Source of the DNA: Paramarasmius palmivorus
Taxonomy: Eukaryota > Basidiomycota > Agaricomycetes > Agaricales > Marasmiaceae
Direction of reading: 5' to 3'
Assembly: GCA_037176845.1 (NCBI GenBank)
Contig: JAYKXP010000045.1
Coordinates: 364,266 to 428,265 of the forward strand
Length of the DNA stretch: 64,000 nt
Made by a program: the position numbers and the translations under genes. Under the pieces are notes generated by a model that saw nothing but the letters and a program-made list of their open reading frames with translations, made no database searches and was not told where the DNA came from. This document shows positions 46,860 through 57,830 of this stretch, piece after piece. Numbering within the stretch: position 1 is the stretch's first letter; each line of letters starts with the position of its first letter.

Positions 46860-47442
46860 GGAGGCTTCGCCGGTACCGCTATCGTCGTATGTAGCGGTTG
46901 GTAATCCCAAGGGCTGTAAGAAACCGAGTTAGATAACCATAGTAAATGACAACGACCACGCACATCCGAGTTTTCCTTGAGTGCCGGATATCGTCTAATC
47001 CATTCAAAGTAAACATCCCCAGCCAACTCTTCGATCCGGGACGTCGGAAGCATAGCGAGTTTCTCTCGGGCTTGGTTTCGCTTGTGATGAAAGCTCTCTA
47101 CGGCGGGAAGGAAAGGAACTGGTGGAGACTCATTCGTAAGAGTCTTGGAGTTGTATAACCTTTTGAGACGCACCTTTCTTGTCATCCGTCCTGCGAATAA
47201 TCTCATCATAAATGTCCGTCGAGAGTTCATGAAATTGCGAAAAGGTCAGTCGGCTGATTTTGTTTGAACGAAGTGGGTCGGCGGCTTTGAGTTGCGGTTG
47301 AATGCAAAACCATGAAAACAAGACAGTGAACCGCACCTTTGTGAATATTTGCGCCTACTAAATACTTGCTGATCTCTTCAAATTGAGTTTTGCTGGTACT
47401 TAAGCTTGGAGCAGGAAGGGCGGTTTCCTTGGATGACTCCAT
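46860..47442 (-). CDS. Small Spa2/GIT-like protein with two SHD motifs (possibly partial)
   Basis: On the minus strand an ATG at 47442 opens a frame (QFEEISKYLVGANIHK). After an intron it continues as LRSNKISRLTFSQFHELSTD followed by IYDEIIRR, and after a further intron as KRNQAREKLAMLPTSRIEEL then AGDVYFEWIRRYP. These are the two repeats of the Spa2 homology domain (SHD/GIT), found in polarisome scaffold proteins that organise tip growth. Full-length Spa2 proteins are usually many hundreds of residues longer with a C-terminal coiled coil, which I do not find. Further frames extend to about 46600 (TYDDSGTGEASERLL) and may be a remaining linker. It may be a truncated copy or a short family member. 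Confidence 0.6.
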
Positions 47443-48595
47443 TCGTAACGAGTGCCTACAGATAAGTGGACCCCAGTGAATAAATAGAGAGAGAGAGAAC
47501 CGAATAACCTTTTGTCCTGTATTCCAATCAGACTATCAAGCATGCCGCCTCGGTTTGGAGCTCGGGAGCTCCGGCCTCCATCGTTTCACCACCTGTCGCC
47601 TATTGCTCGCACACTGGAGAGCTATTGATTATGCATTTATGACTTGTGAGATTGCTCATCACCGGCTCCTTAAAGAGCGTCCAAGTGCCGCCGGGGTCTT
47701 TAGCAGGTGGAGGGAGGAGGTAAGGCAGAACGGCTGCTCCGTCAAGGACTTGCCGCCGGCAAACTCAAAACTGTACTAAATTGGAATGCATTTCTCACGA
47801 AATTCCCGGCTTTGCAAGGTTCATTTCGTCCTCACCCACACATTTTAACTCGCTGCAAATTCTCATGTAGTCGAAGTGGATTAGAAGTCTAAGGCTTTGA
47901 TGGGCTAATATAGTGGTTCGTGGACTCATAACTTGGTGTGTCTACTCGATAACTTGACGAGTTTTCCGTTTATCTGACTTTGGTATGTACCCAGAATAGC
48001 GTCTTGTTTCATATCTAGACCCACGTTCCTACTGAAGGCCATTCCCAGCGAATATAAATATCTTGCGCACGGTTATTGCGCAAGAAATAATGGTAATTTA
48101 ACAGGGTACCGTGGTTGGCTGAAGACGTATAGCTATCGCCTAGGCTACGACCATTGGCATATATGGGCATCACGTTTCAGCTCGTCAAACTTCTAGCTTT
48201 ATTTCCCCTAGTGATGAAGCGGCCTCTCATGATTCAGGCCTCGTTCAGTTTAGCCACGATGCCATCCTGATTCCTCAACATCCTATCATGGTCACCAATT
48301 CGCGGATTTGGAGAATTCGGTGCATTTACTGTAGTTCAGGATAGTACCGGTGTGTTCGTTCTTCGTTTGCTAGGGCTTCTGAGACTCATTTACAGTCGAA
48401 GGCAAGTCAGCTATCTATTCCAAAGACCGTGGTTGGTATCCATCTAGCGTGAGTATGAGTGTCATTATTCAACTTAATATTCCACGAGAATCTGATAAAA
48501 TATCGACTCTCACAAGCCTAAAACAACAATGTACTGTACATGTACATGGCAAGTCGCAAGATCAATATAATACACTGTACCTGATCCAAATCTAA
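47443..48595. other. Intergenic interval
   Basis: No supported gene. Contains a short purine run (gagagagagaga) at about 47488-47500. Confidence 0.4.
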
Positions 48596-50035
48596 TCAGA
48601 TCACACTCCCAAGAATTTCAAGAAATTCTAGCGCCTCGTGATGTTGCGCCATCGTACTCGCCACATTCCTTTGAAGTTCCACGAATAACTTGGTATCCCA
48701 ATCCTCCGCTGGAGCTAGATCGGGCAAACGGCGAAGTAATTGCTCTGCTGTAGGTCGCGACGTGGGATTGGGACTCCAGCAATCGTTCATCAAGGACCAG
48801 AAATCATCCGAGATAACACCATCCGGTCTTAAAGGACATTGTTCTTGTAGAACGGCGCATATCACCGCTGCGTCGTTTTGGAGATTATGGAATGGGACGA
48901 GGCCAGTGATGATCTAGTTTCTTCATCAGAATTGTCCCGACGATAGACTCTGAGAGCCATTACAAACCTCATAGTAAAGGCACCCGACCGAGTAGATATC
49001 ACTCCATGTTGTCGAGGGATTTCCTTTATATATCTCAGGCGCAGTCCATCTTGATGTCCCGCCTGGGTGCGCAGCGGTGGATGTCACCTTGAATATCTGA
49101 GAATCCGCGACGCGAGATAATCCAAAGTCAGCGATACATGCTCTACGTGAACGTGTGATCAACACGTTAACCTATATTTTACACGGTCAGATACCATATA
49201 AACTCTTGAGATTATTGTTAGCTTACACCTTTCAGATCTCCATGAATGATCTTTAACGCGTGTAAATGAGCTAGTCCACTTGTTATATCGCGCATGAGCT
49301 GGACACGGTTGACGGCATTTCGAGGCTGGCTCCGAAGAAACTCGACAAGGTTTCCGTTCTCCATCCATGGAGATACCAAGCATATACGCTGCGAATCATC
49401 AAGATAATACAACCCAAGACATGGTAAAAGGTTCGGATGTCTGAGCTGTCGCCAAATGATGGCTTCGCGGAGGTATTCCTGTCGTGAGGTCAAAGATGAA
49501 CTTATTGATTACTGAGAGTGGAACACGCACCTTTAACAAACGTTTCATATCTGACATGAGGTACACTTTCACCACCTTCAGACACACGAGCTGATCCTCA
49601 GCTGCTTCTCCAAGTCGCCCTTTCCAGATATCGCCGAATCCACCACCGGTAACTGGGTCTTTTCCGAGCTTCGTTACGCCTTTGATTGTTAAGCAACTTG
49701 GACAAATACCGTTCCTCTTCGAAATACGGATCATTGTCGTGCATATGGAGGCGCGTAGATTCTTTGAGATCCCTGGAGCGTCGATGAGCTGTAAGATGAT
49801 GGATCAAAAATTGACAATCTGGACGCGAATATTGTCTTCTTACCTGTTGTAACCAATCCAACAATGACTGAGCGAGTGTACCCTGTTGGTCAAGTAGTGT
49901 ACGACATGCCGCATCGTTTTGGAGAATGAGCTGGAGGGTGTGCATTTGGTATTCGTAGTTTATGAACTCGGAAGCTACTTGCCCGGGCCCCTGGGCTTGA
50001 ACGTAGTATTTAGGAGCAACATCTTCATCATTCAA
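48596..50035 (-). CDS. TKL-like protein kinase
   Basis: Five exons on the minus strand (50035-49844, 49788-49531, 49478-49227, 49171-48968, 48913-48596) join in frame to about 407 residues. A short extra N-terminus precedes the helical module (LQLILQNDAACRTLLDQQG...SLLDWLQQ). The kinase domain has GGFGDIWKG, VCLKVVKV, REAIIWRQLRHPN, IHGDLKGVNVL, ADFGLS and TAPEI, so all catalytic residues are present. It ends soon after the C-lobe (ELQRNVASTMAQHHEALEFL). The open frame upstream at 50032-50472 could be an additional 5' exon, but no splice restores the frame convincingly. A shortened near-copy of this gene lies at 55.2-55.7 kb. Confidence 0.85.
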
Positions 50036-51169
50036 AGTTTGGGAAGCTCGACCAGAACTTGAGATGATGTTGTTAAGGTGGAATTCGGCGTGTGATCACT
50101 GCGACTGAGGGCTTCAATTCTCCTGGGAGTGCGAAGTTCCTGAAAGTTCGAAGAAATATTGAGATTTCGGAATGGATCTGTGTTTAGAAAATTCACCTCA
50201 AAAGACGTTCGTTGATATGCTGGCATACATGATATGGCTTGATATTGTAGCATTGTATTGTTTATGGGATCCTTTTCGCGCGTCACTGAATATGAAGGGA
50301 ATGAACTTCCTTGTGGTAGTTGCCAGTTATCCGAGTCTTTGAGGGTAGGAAATCCAAAGGTAGACGGTGACATGAGGCGCTGCCAGGAGAGAAAGGAGAA
50401 GTTGCTGGGGAAAGCGTGAAGACATGAGGTGAAAGGCAGGTAATCATATCTGCATGGATGCAACGACGTCAAAACTCATGTTTGACAAGATTGAGCTTTG
50501 AGATCGGTCCGAAGCTTCTATCCTTAGTACTAAGAACACTTTACCCCGTTCGCTCTCGGATTCTGGAAATTGGCTGGTTCTGGTTGTAAGTATATGGGTA
50601 ACTTGAAGGGGGTATGTGTAAGAAGTGTGTTTGTGACGGTGAGACAGTCACGTTGTCGCCCAGTGAACCAACCCTAACCCTTCTTCTATTCCTCCACCGC
50701 GAAAACCATGTCGACGTCCCCACGGTGTGTATGTACCTCCTTTTCTACATATCAGAGCTTCCACAAACTAGTATCGTCATCCTTTATCCCGCTTGCTACA
50801 TTGCCATGGTCGCTGCTGTCGTTTGAGCACTTGAGGCATTGGGGATCGATGAACGGTATACTGCCGTATTTCTTCGTGTACGCGTTTCGGGACGAGCTGT
50901 GTTGTTGGATCTCAAGCAGATTGGACAAGGAGTGTTTGGTGGCGATCGGTCGGAGCTCACGGTCGCGCAGGTTGGAAAACCACAAAGAACAGCCCATGGT
51001 ATGAACATTTTGGCGGGCGTCTGGCCTCCATATCCAAAGCGCCTGTTCAACGGGATATCAGGTTCGTGATCCTAAAAGAGACAGCTTCACAGCCATTCTA
51101 ACCCCACGCACAGTGCCCATCAGCTGCTGGCACCAATTCAGCACAGGTCCTCTACACTTCCCTCTTACC
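50036..51169. other. Interval between two divergent kinase genes
   Basis: The two flanking kinases point away from each other, so both promoters lie here. An open minus-strand frame at 50032-50472 is not assignable. A second set of overlapping frames at 50708-51069 has no recognised similarity. Confidence 0.4.
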
Positions 51170-52552
51170 ATGGACTATCGAGAAGAGCTCGAAGACCTTC
51201 AGCTGGTACTCCGCAACGAGGACGCCTACAGAACGCTATTGGCACAGGAGGGGTCCATAGCTCAGTCGTTATTGGACTGGTTACAGCAGGTGCGTTATCT
51301 TTTCCATCTTCTCCGTTCGGCGCAGCTCATAGACTTTTGGCCAGCTCATAGATGCCCCAGGCGTCTCGAAAAACTTACGTGCTTCGATATGTAAGCTTAT
51401 GGTTCGACTTTCCAAGAGGTCCAGCCTTTGCCCAAGCTGCTTGACGATTCGAGGTGTGACCAAGCTCGGTGAACATCCCGTTGCCGGCGGCGGGTTCGGC
51501 GATATCTGGAAAGGGCATCTTAGGAGTGGTCAGCTCGTGTGCTTAAAAGTGGTCAAGGTCTACCTCATGTCGGACTTGAAGCGCTCATTGAAGGTGTGTA
51601 CTACGTTCGGATCCTACAGTATAACACTGATGTTGACTTCGCTGATGGCAGGAGTATCTCCGTGAAGCAATCATCTGGCGACAACTCAGGCATCCTAATG
51701 TCCTTCCTTGTCTCGGCTTGTACTATCTCGATGACACACAACAACGCGTCTGTCTAGTTTCCCCCTGGATGGAGAACGGTAATCTCGTCGAGTATATCCG
51801 AGCTCATCCACGGGAGTCTATCAATCACGTTCAGTTGATGCACGACATCACAAGTGGACTATCTCATCTCCATGCACTAAAGATTGTTCATGGAGACCTC
51901 AAAGGCGTGCGTATAAAGATGCGTTCTATAGCTAGTCTAGCTACTGACACTGGTGCTCTAGTTTAATGTCCTCATAACGCGATCGCATAGGGCATGTCTT
52001 GCCGACTTCGGTTTATCTCATATCGCAGACTCTCAGGTCTTCAAGGTCACATCTACGGTCACTCATTCAGCCGGAACTGCGAGATGGTCTGCCCCTGAGA
52101 TACATGCGGAAGCTTCCTCAACCTCAACGACACAAAGTGATATTTACTCGATTGGATGTCTTTACTACGAGGTAAGCCTTATGGAAGTCTGCTGTCATCG
52201 CCTTCCAAATAATCATGAACCGTGCCAGATCATCACAGGGCTTCTGCCATTCCACAACTTACGAAACGAACTGGCTGTCTTATCAGCTGTCTCACGAGGA
52301 TTACGTCCTGAGAAACCCCAGAACATCGAGATGGAAGATTGGCTGTGGTCGTTGATGAACGATTGTTGGGCGGCCGACCCCATGTCGCGGCCCACGGCGG
52401 AGGTTCTACTTCAACGACTCCCTGTAGACGGAAGTGCAGCACCTGCGGAAGACTGGGATAACCGTTTATTCAACGAACTCCAAAGAAATGTGTCGGGTGC
52501 TCACAGGATATACTTACCTCTACGTTCTCATCAGGAAAAGGCTCCTTCCTGA
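51170..52552 (+). CDS. TKL-like protein kinase with shortened C-terminus
   Basis: Five exons (51170-51289, 51345-51593, 51652-51906, 51962-52171, 52229-52552) join in frame to about 385 residues. The helical module (LQLVLRNEDAYRTLLAQEG...SLLDWLQQ) is followed by LIDAPGV and a kinase domain with GGGFGDIWKG, VCLKVVKV, VHGDLKGFNVL, ADFGLS and SAPEI; the catalytic set is complete. Paralogs continue after the C-lobe with ELQRNV...EALEFLE. Here similarity stops after ELQRNVSG, and the last 19 residues come from a repeat-like sequence rich in ctgaattca, so the original 3' end was probably replaced by an insertion. Confidence 0.87.
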
Positions 52553-52680
52553 ATTCATGCTTTTTCATACGATTTCGTCTGATTTCAGGTGGGCGCCTTA
52601 TTTTTATTAATTCAGATGAAAAATGTATCCTCTTTTTCAGGGTTGTTGAATTCATCTGAATTCAGACCAGCTCAACGTAT
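52530..52680. repeat. Repeat rich in gaattca/ctgaatt motifs
   Basis: Several copies of gaattca, aattcagatgaa and ttcatctgaattcag occur here and again at about 53785-53870. The two clusters may mark the ends of an element that cut into the kinase gene. I could not define precise ends. Confidence 0.4.
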
Positions 52681-54574
52681 CAAATATTACACCAATCAAA
52701 TGAAAACTATGTATTCGCACAAAAGAATTAGATGGTACAAGAGGCATATATTCCCAGTATCTATATACACGCCATTATTACTATATAGTGCAACTGCTAA
52801 ACGGAACCTCTCTGCCATTCATCCTTTACGTCGATCCATCATGCACTGATACTTCGTTCTCAATCAACCTGCCTGAGCAAAGGCGTCAGGATCAAGAATA
52901 GCTGAATCAAACTACATTACTCACCGTGACCGGCACAAGGTTCGCCGAGTCATATCAGTACACCTAACCACCTAGCTTGAGTTGAGAATTACACAATAGA
53001 AGCGTAGAATAGTCACGAAAGCCGACGTGTTATTCGTGCCCAGCCGTCGTGTACCTGGTATAAAACAATGACGAGGCATCATCAGAAGAGGTGAGCAAAG
53101 TTGGGAAGGGAAGCGACGACACTCGGTCCCATTCAGAAATGGCCGCTTTCCGTGCTACACGCATGGCATCCATCATGCATCAAGCCACGGGGACTACTTT
53201 GGATGTTGGTCTGAACATGCAGGAAGGGAGAAGTGCGGTTATCTTCTTGCTGACGGTACTGGGTGCAGGTCTATTGCCTAGAAGTTTCGCAAGTATAACA
53301 AGTCAGGATCCTCGTGTATAACCAAACCGAATAAACTACGCACTTGACAATACTGGTTCAGAGAACTATCGAAGGCATAGACTTGATGAACCTATTTCAA
53401 AGAGCCCCGGCCGTACAGTGACAGTAGGACGCAAATGCGACGAGACGGGGAACGGGAGGAGGGAGAAAGAACAAGAAGCAACACAGAGTATGTCTGGAGA
53501 ACATGCAACGTGGAACTTCCCACGAAAAAAACTGGAACCGAGGTTCCAGGCCCGCCCATCCAGAACTCGTCCCCTACTTACTTGGGGCTTGGACTTAGCG
53601 TGTTTTGCTGGCGCTCCAATTCCTCTCGGCACAACTTCAACCTGACTTCAACTCTCTCAATCGAAGTGGACCGTCAGACCAGTTCCAAACTTGTTTTGAC
53701 ACTAAGATGGCCTTCAATAATACCGTTCCAGCTTGATATGTATATACATGAGGTGGGACATATAAACACGCACGAAATCAACTTAAATCATCTGAATTCA
53801 GGATAGGTTGGAATAGACGCCCTGAATTCGGAGTAAATCAAACGAATTCGCTTGAATTCTTACGAAATAGCCAGGTAGGTTTTTCCTGATGCTATAATTG
53901 CTGGAGACAGTGGGAGTCATGCGGAGCACACACAAGAGCGGCAAATTGATCTGGTGGCGAAGTTAGAGCAAGCCCTCCGTCGAGAGATGTACGTTTTACC
54001 CTCAATCAATGAATCCAATCTCAAGAGGCAACTTGTAGACCATGCCAACCTTGTCAACTCCTCGGAAGAGTCTGTTACGGTCTTCGCTGCATGACATTTG
54101 CTTGCGACTCCTGCCAAGAAGAAGATCGTTTTTGTTGGGATAGTGGTGATCAGGGCGAGACTCTGGCCGAGTTACTACTCCCTTTTCCAGATGATCGTTT
54201 TTGTCGGAATGGTGATGAGTTACTATTATCCCTTTCTCTTGCACTAGACTCTGGAATCTGACCATTAACACTATAGTCACCTCGACTTCCTCTCGAAAAA
54301 ATTCATTCCAAAAATCGACGCAGCTCTCCCTGATCTATATGGAGATCCCCTAATTATTATGAGCAAATATGCCAGAGGCTGTATTCCTGATACTGCAGAT
54401 GCGTTGATGGGCCGCTGGTTTAGCGGTACGGGACTGCTCCCTCCCCTTCACACTGCCAAAAAGCGATCTTCGCTGCCATATAACTTCTTGAGGGATCCGA
54501 CGCCTAACCATTTCATGTCTGACGATCCAAAAGTCAGGCTGAACAAGATTCTGGAAAAGGCTTTTGATATTTGA
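52681..54574. other. Gene-free interval
   Basis: No supported gene. At 54118-54240 a segment containing gatcgtttttgt and gagttacta occurs twice in imperfect tandem. A 71-codon frame at 54359-54574 has no recognisable similarity. Confidence 0.4.
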
Positions 54575-54666
54575 ACTGTTTGCTTTGTACTGTTTGCTTT
54601 GTACTGTTTGCTTTGTACTGTTCACTTTGTACTGTTCACTTTGTACTGTTCACTTTGTACTGTTCT
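54575..54666 (+). repeat. 14 bp tandem repeat (minisatellite)
   Basis: Three exact units of actgtttgctttgt are followed by three of actgttcactttgt and a partial seventh. The unit length is not a multiple of three, so the open frame across it is a by-product. Confidence 0.95.
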
Positions 54667-55151
54667 TTTTTTGGTGGAGCGTTTGGGTTGGCTTGGGTCG
54701 GACGCCGTCCCTTGCCCGATTTGTACTATTCTTGAATCCGTTCTGAGATGTTATCGATAACCACATAAATTGTCTATTACTATTTAGCCTCCGCAATTCC
54801 AGCAGGTAGTTCATCAGCTGATCCTAGACACCCAGCATTAGCTATGTGGTGAGGACTAAGAGACAGGGAAGGCCCACTTATTTTATGGTAAATATATATT
54901 GAAAGACTGCAAAGTTGACTACTCGGATGATAAGCGGTATACACCAAAAACATAACACGCATCTGAATCAAAGGATATTGTTACTCACAACCACCAGAAC
55001 TTGTCCGCCGTTCCCCTTTCAGAACTCCTCCAGATGAATTGCCACTTCCTCGAGCCAACGGACTGTTGAACGTGCTGAATTTCCCAAGTAGTGTGGTTTT
55101 CGTGGACCGACCAAATGTTACAGGGCGATTTCTAAGAGTAGAAGCATCAAC
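54667..55151. other. Gene-free interval
   Basis: Nothing recognisable. Confidence 0.4.
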
Positions 55152-55711
55152 ATACGGCACATATCATCGCTGTGTCATTTGGGAGATTATGGAATGGGAT
55201 GAGGCCAGTGATGATCTAGTTTCTTCATTATAATTGTCCCGACGATAGACCTGAGAGTCATTACAAACCTCATAGTAAAGGCACCCAACCGAGTAGATAT
55301 CACTCCATGTTGTCGAGGGATTTCCTTTATATATCTCAGGCGCAGTCCATCTTGATGTCCTGCCTGGGTGTGCAGCAGTGGATGTCACCTTGAATATCTG
55401 AGAATCCGCCATGCGAGATAATCCAAAGTCGGTGATACATGCTCTACGTGAACGTGTGATCAACATGTTAACCTATATTTTATGCGGTCAGGTACTTTAT
55501 AAACTGTTGAGATTATTGTCAGCTTACACCTTTGAGATCTCCATGAACAATCTTCAACGCGTGCAAATGGGCTAGTCCACTTGTTATATCGCGCATAAGC
55601 TGGACACGGTTGACGGCATTTCGAGGCTGGCTCCGAAGAAACTCGACAAGGTTTCCATTCTCCATCCAAGGAGAAACCAAGCATATATGCTGCGAATTGT
55701 CAAGATAATAC
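55152..55711 (-). pseudogene. Truncated duplicate of the kinase gene at 48.6-50.0 kb
   Basis: This segment matches about 48850-49412 closely across exons and introns of that gene, including the donor-side intron sequence. It covers the C-terminal part of exon 3 (MDGEWKP reading, catalytic loop region), exon 4 with TDFGLSRMADSQIF and TAPEIYKG, and the start of exon 5. There is no N-terminal module, no beta3 lysine region and no C-lobe end. Similarity starts and stops abruptly at both sides, so it is a dispersed partial duplication. DFG Asp and APE are kept, but the copy cannot make a complete kinase. Confidence 0.88.
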
Positions 55712-57036
55712 TAGCTGGGAGTGGGTTGGAGTGAACCTCCAACGAGGCGAGTTCGACCTGAGGGGGACCTTGAATCCTTACATAGTCTCCTGTAAGAAGA
55801 CAGGACCTATCCTCCCTTTTTGAGAGTAGTAGTACTAGGGGGTCAGAACCAAGGTCCGCTCAGGTCTAAGGTCTGCTTTGGGTGTAACACCCCAAGTATT
55901 TTCATCTGACCTATAATGAAGCATCACACAGCAACAGAACGAAACATCTACTTTCAATGCCTCAGCTCCGAATCGCGGGTGGGTTGAGTGAAGAAAATAG
56001 AGAGTGCAGTGTTCTGGGTCGGGCTAGTAGGGTTGAATGCAAGTGGAGGTGCCCAAGAGGTGCCAGTCATCCTAGAAGTGTCACCGCATGTCTTTTTAAT
56101 TTACAAGTCTTTTACCCAACAGGCTATCTTCCCATATGACATTGACAGCACCAACCGCTCTGAGCCTTCGCTGTTCGTCAACATCGGATGTGAGGTTGGC
56201 ATATGAAGAACCAGGTCGTTATCACCAACCTCAACAAATCCATCCCTTTCGACAATTCTTACACTCATGAAGAACACCCAAACACACCCCCACAGGAGAA
56301 CAAAGGTGTGGCGTATCCTAACATCGTCGTATCTGCAACTCCGTGCACAAAGCCGTTTCCACGCACCCTCCACAAGATCATGGTGTTCTTAGCCAAGGCG
56401 TTGGTTGGAAGTCTAGGAGATATCAAAGAAACAGTCTCACGTCCTTTCTTACGTCCAACCTTCCTTCTAGATCCTCTTCCTTCACATCCTTTCCTTCGAA
56501 TTGTCTGATCCTGAAGGACTCATCCAGGCATTTCTCATCAAAACACTCGAACTGGGTTCCTGTTAAGCCTTCCGTTCTGCGCGTGACGCAACTACACCCG
56601 ACATTCGGCATGAAATGATAAGATCAATGTTGTCCTACTAGCCTTATGCATTGTCAGCGGTTTGGAGTATCACTGTCGGTTGAAAGTTGATTTTCGGATT
56701 CAGGTGAAGACGAGTCATGTACCCTACAACCTACAATACTGATCTTATTCCTGCGCTTTCATTCGGGGCAGTTCCCATTGCAACTATCTTTTACACGTGT
56801 CATACAAGTGCGATATTGAATTTGTAGTAGCTCAGCGAAATAATAATTTATGACTGTATACGTATACTCCCTGACGTCCCAGAAATGCTATCGAACCGGA
56901 AGAAGAAATAAAAGTCACACTTCCTCTCGAGTACCGTAGCTACACCGGTTTAAGAGACTTTGATTCCAACTGGGATTGAGGTGCTATGATGTGAGAAGGA
57001 AATGAAGTAGGCCTGAAGCCTCCACCAAACTCATAG
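55712..57036. other. Interval with a repeat fragment but no supported gene
   Basis: At 55788-55850 a segment starting tagtctcctgtaa with gacagg and a ctccctttttgagag stretch resembles 59088-59140. This is a dispersed repeat. Frames at 55988-56508 are not assignable. Confidence 0.4.
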
Positions 57037-57830
57037 GTAGTTATAGGTGTGGCGACAATTGGGCTTTGCTTTGCGGCTTGTGCGTAGGCTTGTCATCGGG
57101 AAAATAGGCAAGAAAATTATGCCGAAGTAAATACATTTCGGCCATGGGGTTTGGTATAAATAACCCAAAATGATTTTGGGTTAAATATCTGTAAGTAAAT
57201 GAGAGTAAATGATTTTGGTTAATAAACATGGAAATAAATGAAAGTAAATCACTGTATATCATTTCAGCCAATATTTATGAAAGTAAAGAAGTAGGTAATA
57301 TAATGCCCCTGCCTTAAACCCTCAAAAGGCAGTCTAAGAAAGCCTCCTCATGTGGGGAAAGGACGCAAGCAGCGAAGGCGCAGGAGGGCCGGCGCGACGG
57401 CGACGCGCGGCAGCTCAAATATACGGAAAATAAGGCTGAGCTGAAGGGCATATGGTGCATTGAGTTATATAGATTATTATCGGACTGATGACTCAGTGGT
57501 TAGAGCGTCAGATCCCCGCGGACATGATTATGTCATGCACCGGAGGTCTGTGGTTCGATTCACGGGGGTGACAAGTTGTATTTTATGTACCCAGCGCTAA
57601 CTCATTTAACCGGAACTAAATTTCCTACATGAAAATATTTCGCCACAACCATTCCAGTGATTTACCCTCATTTACTTCCAAATATATAAAAGGGAGGTCT
57701 GTTTATTCTCATTTACTTTGTCAAAATCCATTTAAATGAATTTCGGCTGATTTATCGGCATTTCAGTGATTTATCTACATCTGTTTGTAAGTAATTCTGT
57801 TGACATTTTCCCTGATGGTCCAGGATTGTT
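57037..57830. repeat. AT-rich element with inverted internal repeats around a tRNA-like core
   Basis: Left side (about 57180-57260) and right side (about 57655-57770) carry runs of gtaaatga / tcatttac in opposite orientation (agtaaatcactg against cagtgattta). Between them is a GC-rich patch (57380-57415) and a sequence with Pol III-like boxes at 57489-57575. The structure suggests a non-autonomous element. Exact ends were not found. Confidence 0.5.
57483..57575 (+). other. tRNA-like sequence with Pol III A and B box resemblance
   Basis: tgactcagtgg (57489-57499) resembles an A box with its D arm, and ggttcgattc (57553-57562) matches a B box. A T-arm-like stem (ctgtg with cacgg) can form. The acceptor stem does not pair and the anticodon region is too long, so I do not call a functional tRNA; a tRNA-derived SINE head is more likely. 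Confidence 0.4.

Noticed and set aside
50032..50472. Additional 5' exon of the 48.6-50.0 kb kinase
   Set aside because: None of the three splice phases gives an open join into the kinase frame; the 50035 start gives a complete model.
54564..54746. 60-codon frame rich in Cys, Leu and Phe
   Set aside because: It is the translation of a 14 bp tandem repeat and has no other support.
57483..57575. Functional tRNA gene
   Set aside because: A and B boxes are present, but the acceptor stem does not pair and the anticodon region is too long for a plausible intron-containing tRNA. Kept only as a tRNA-like sequence.
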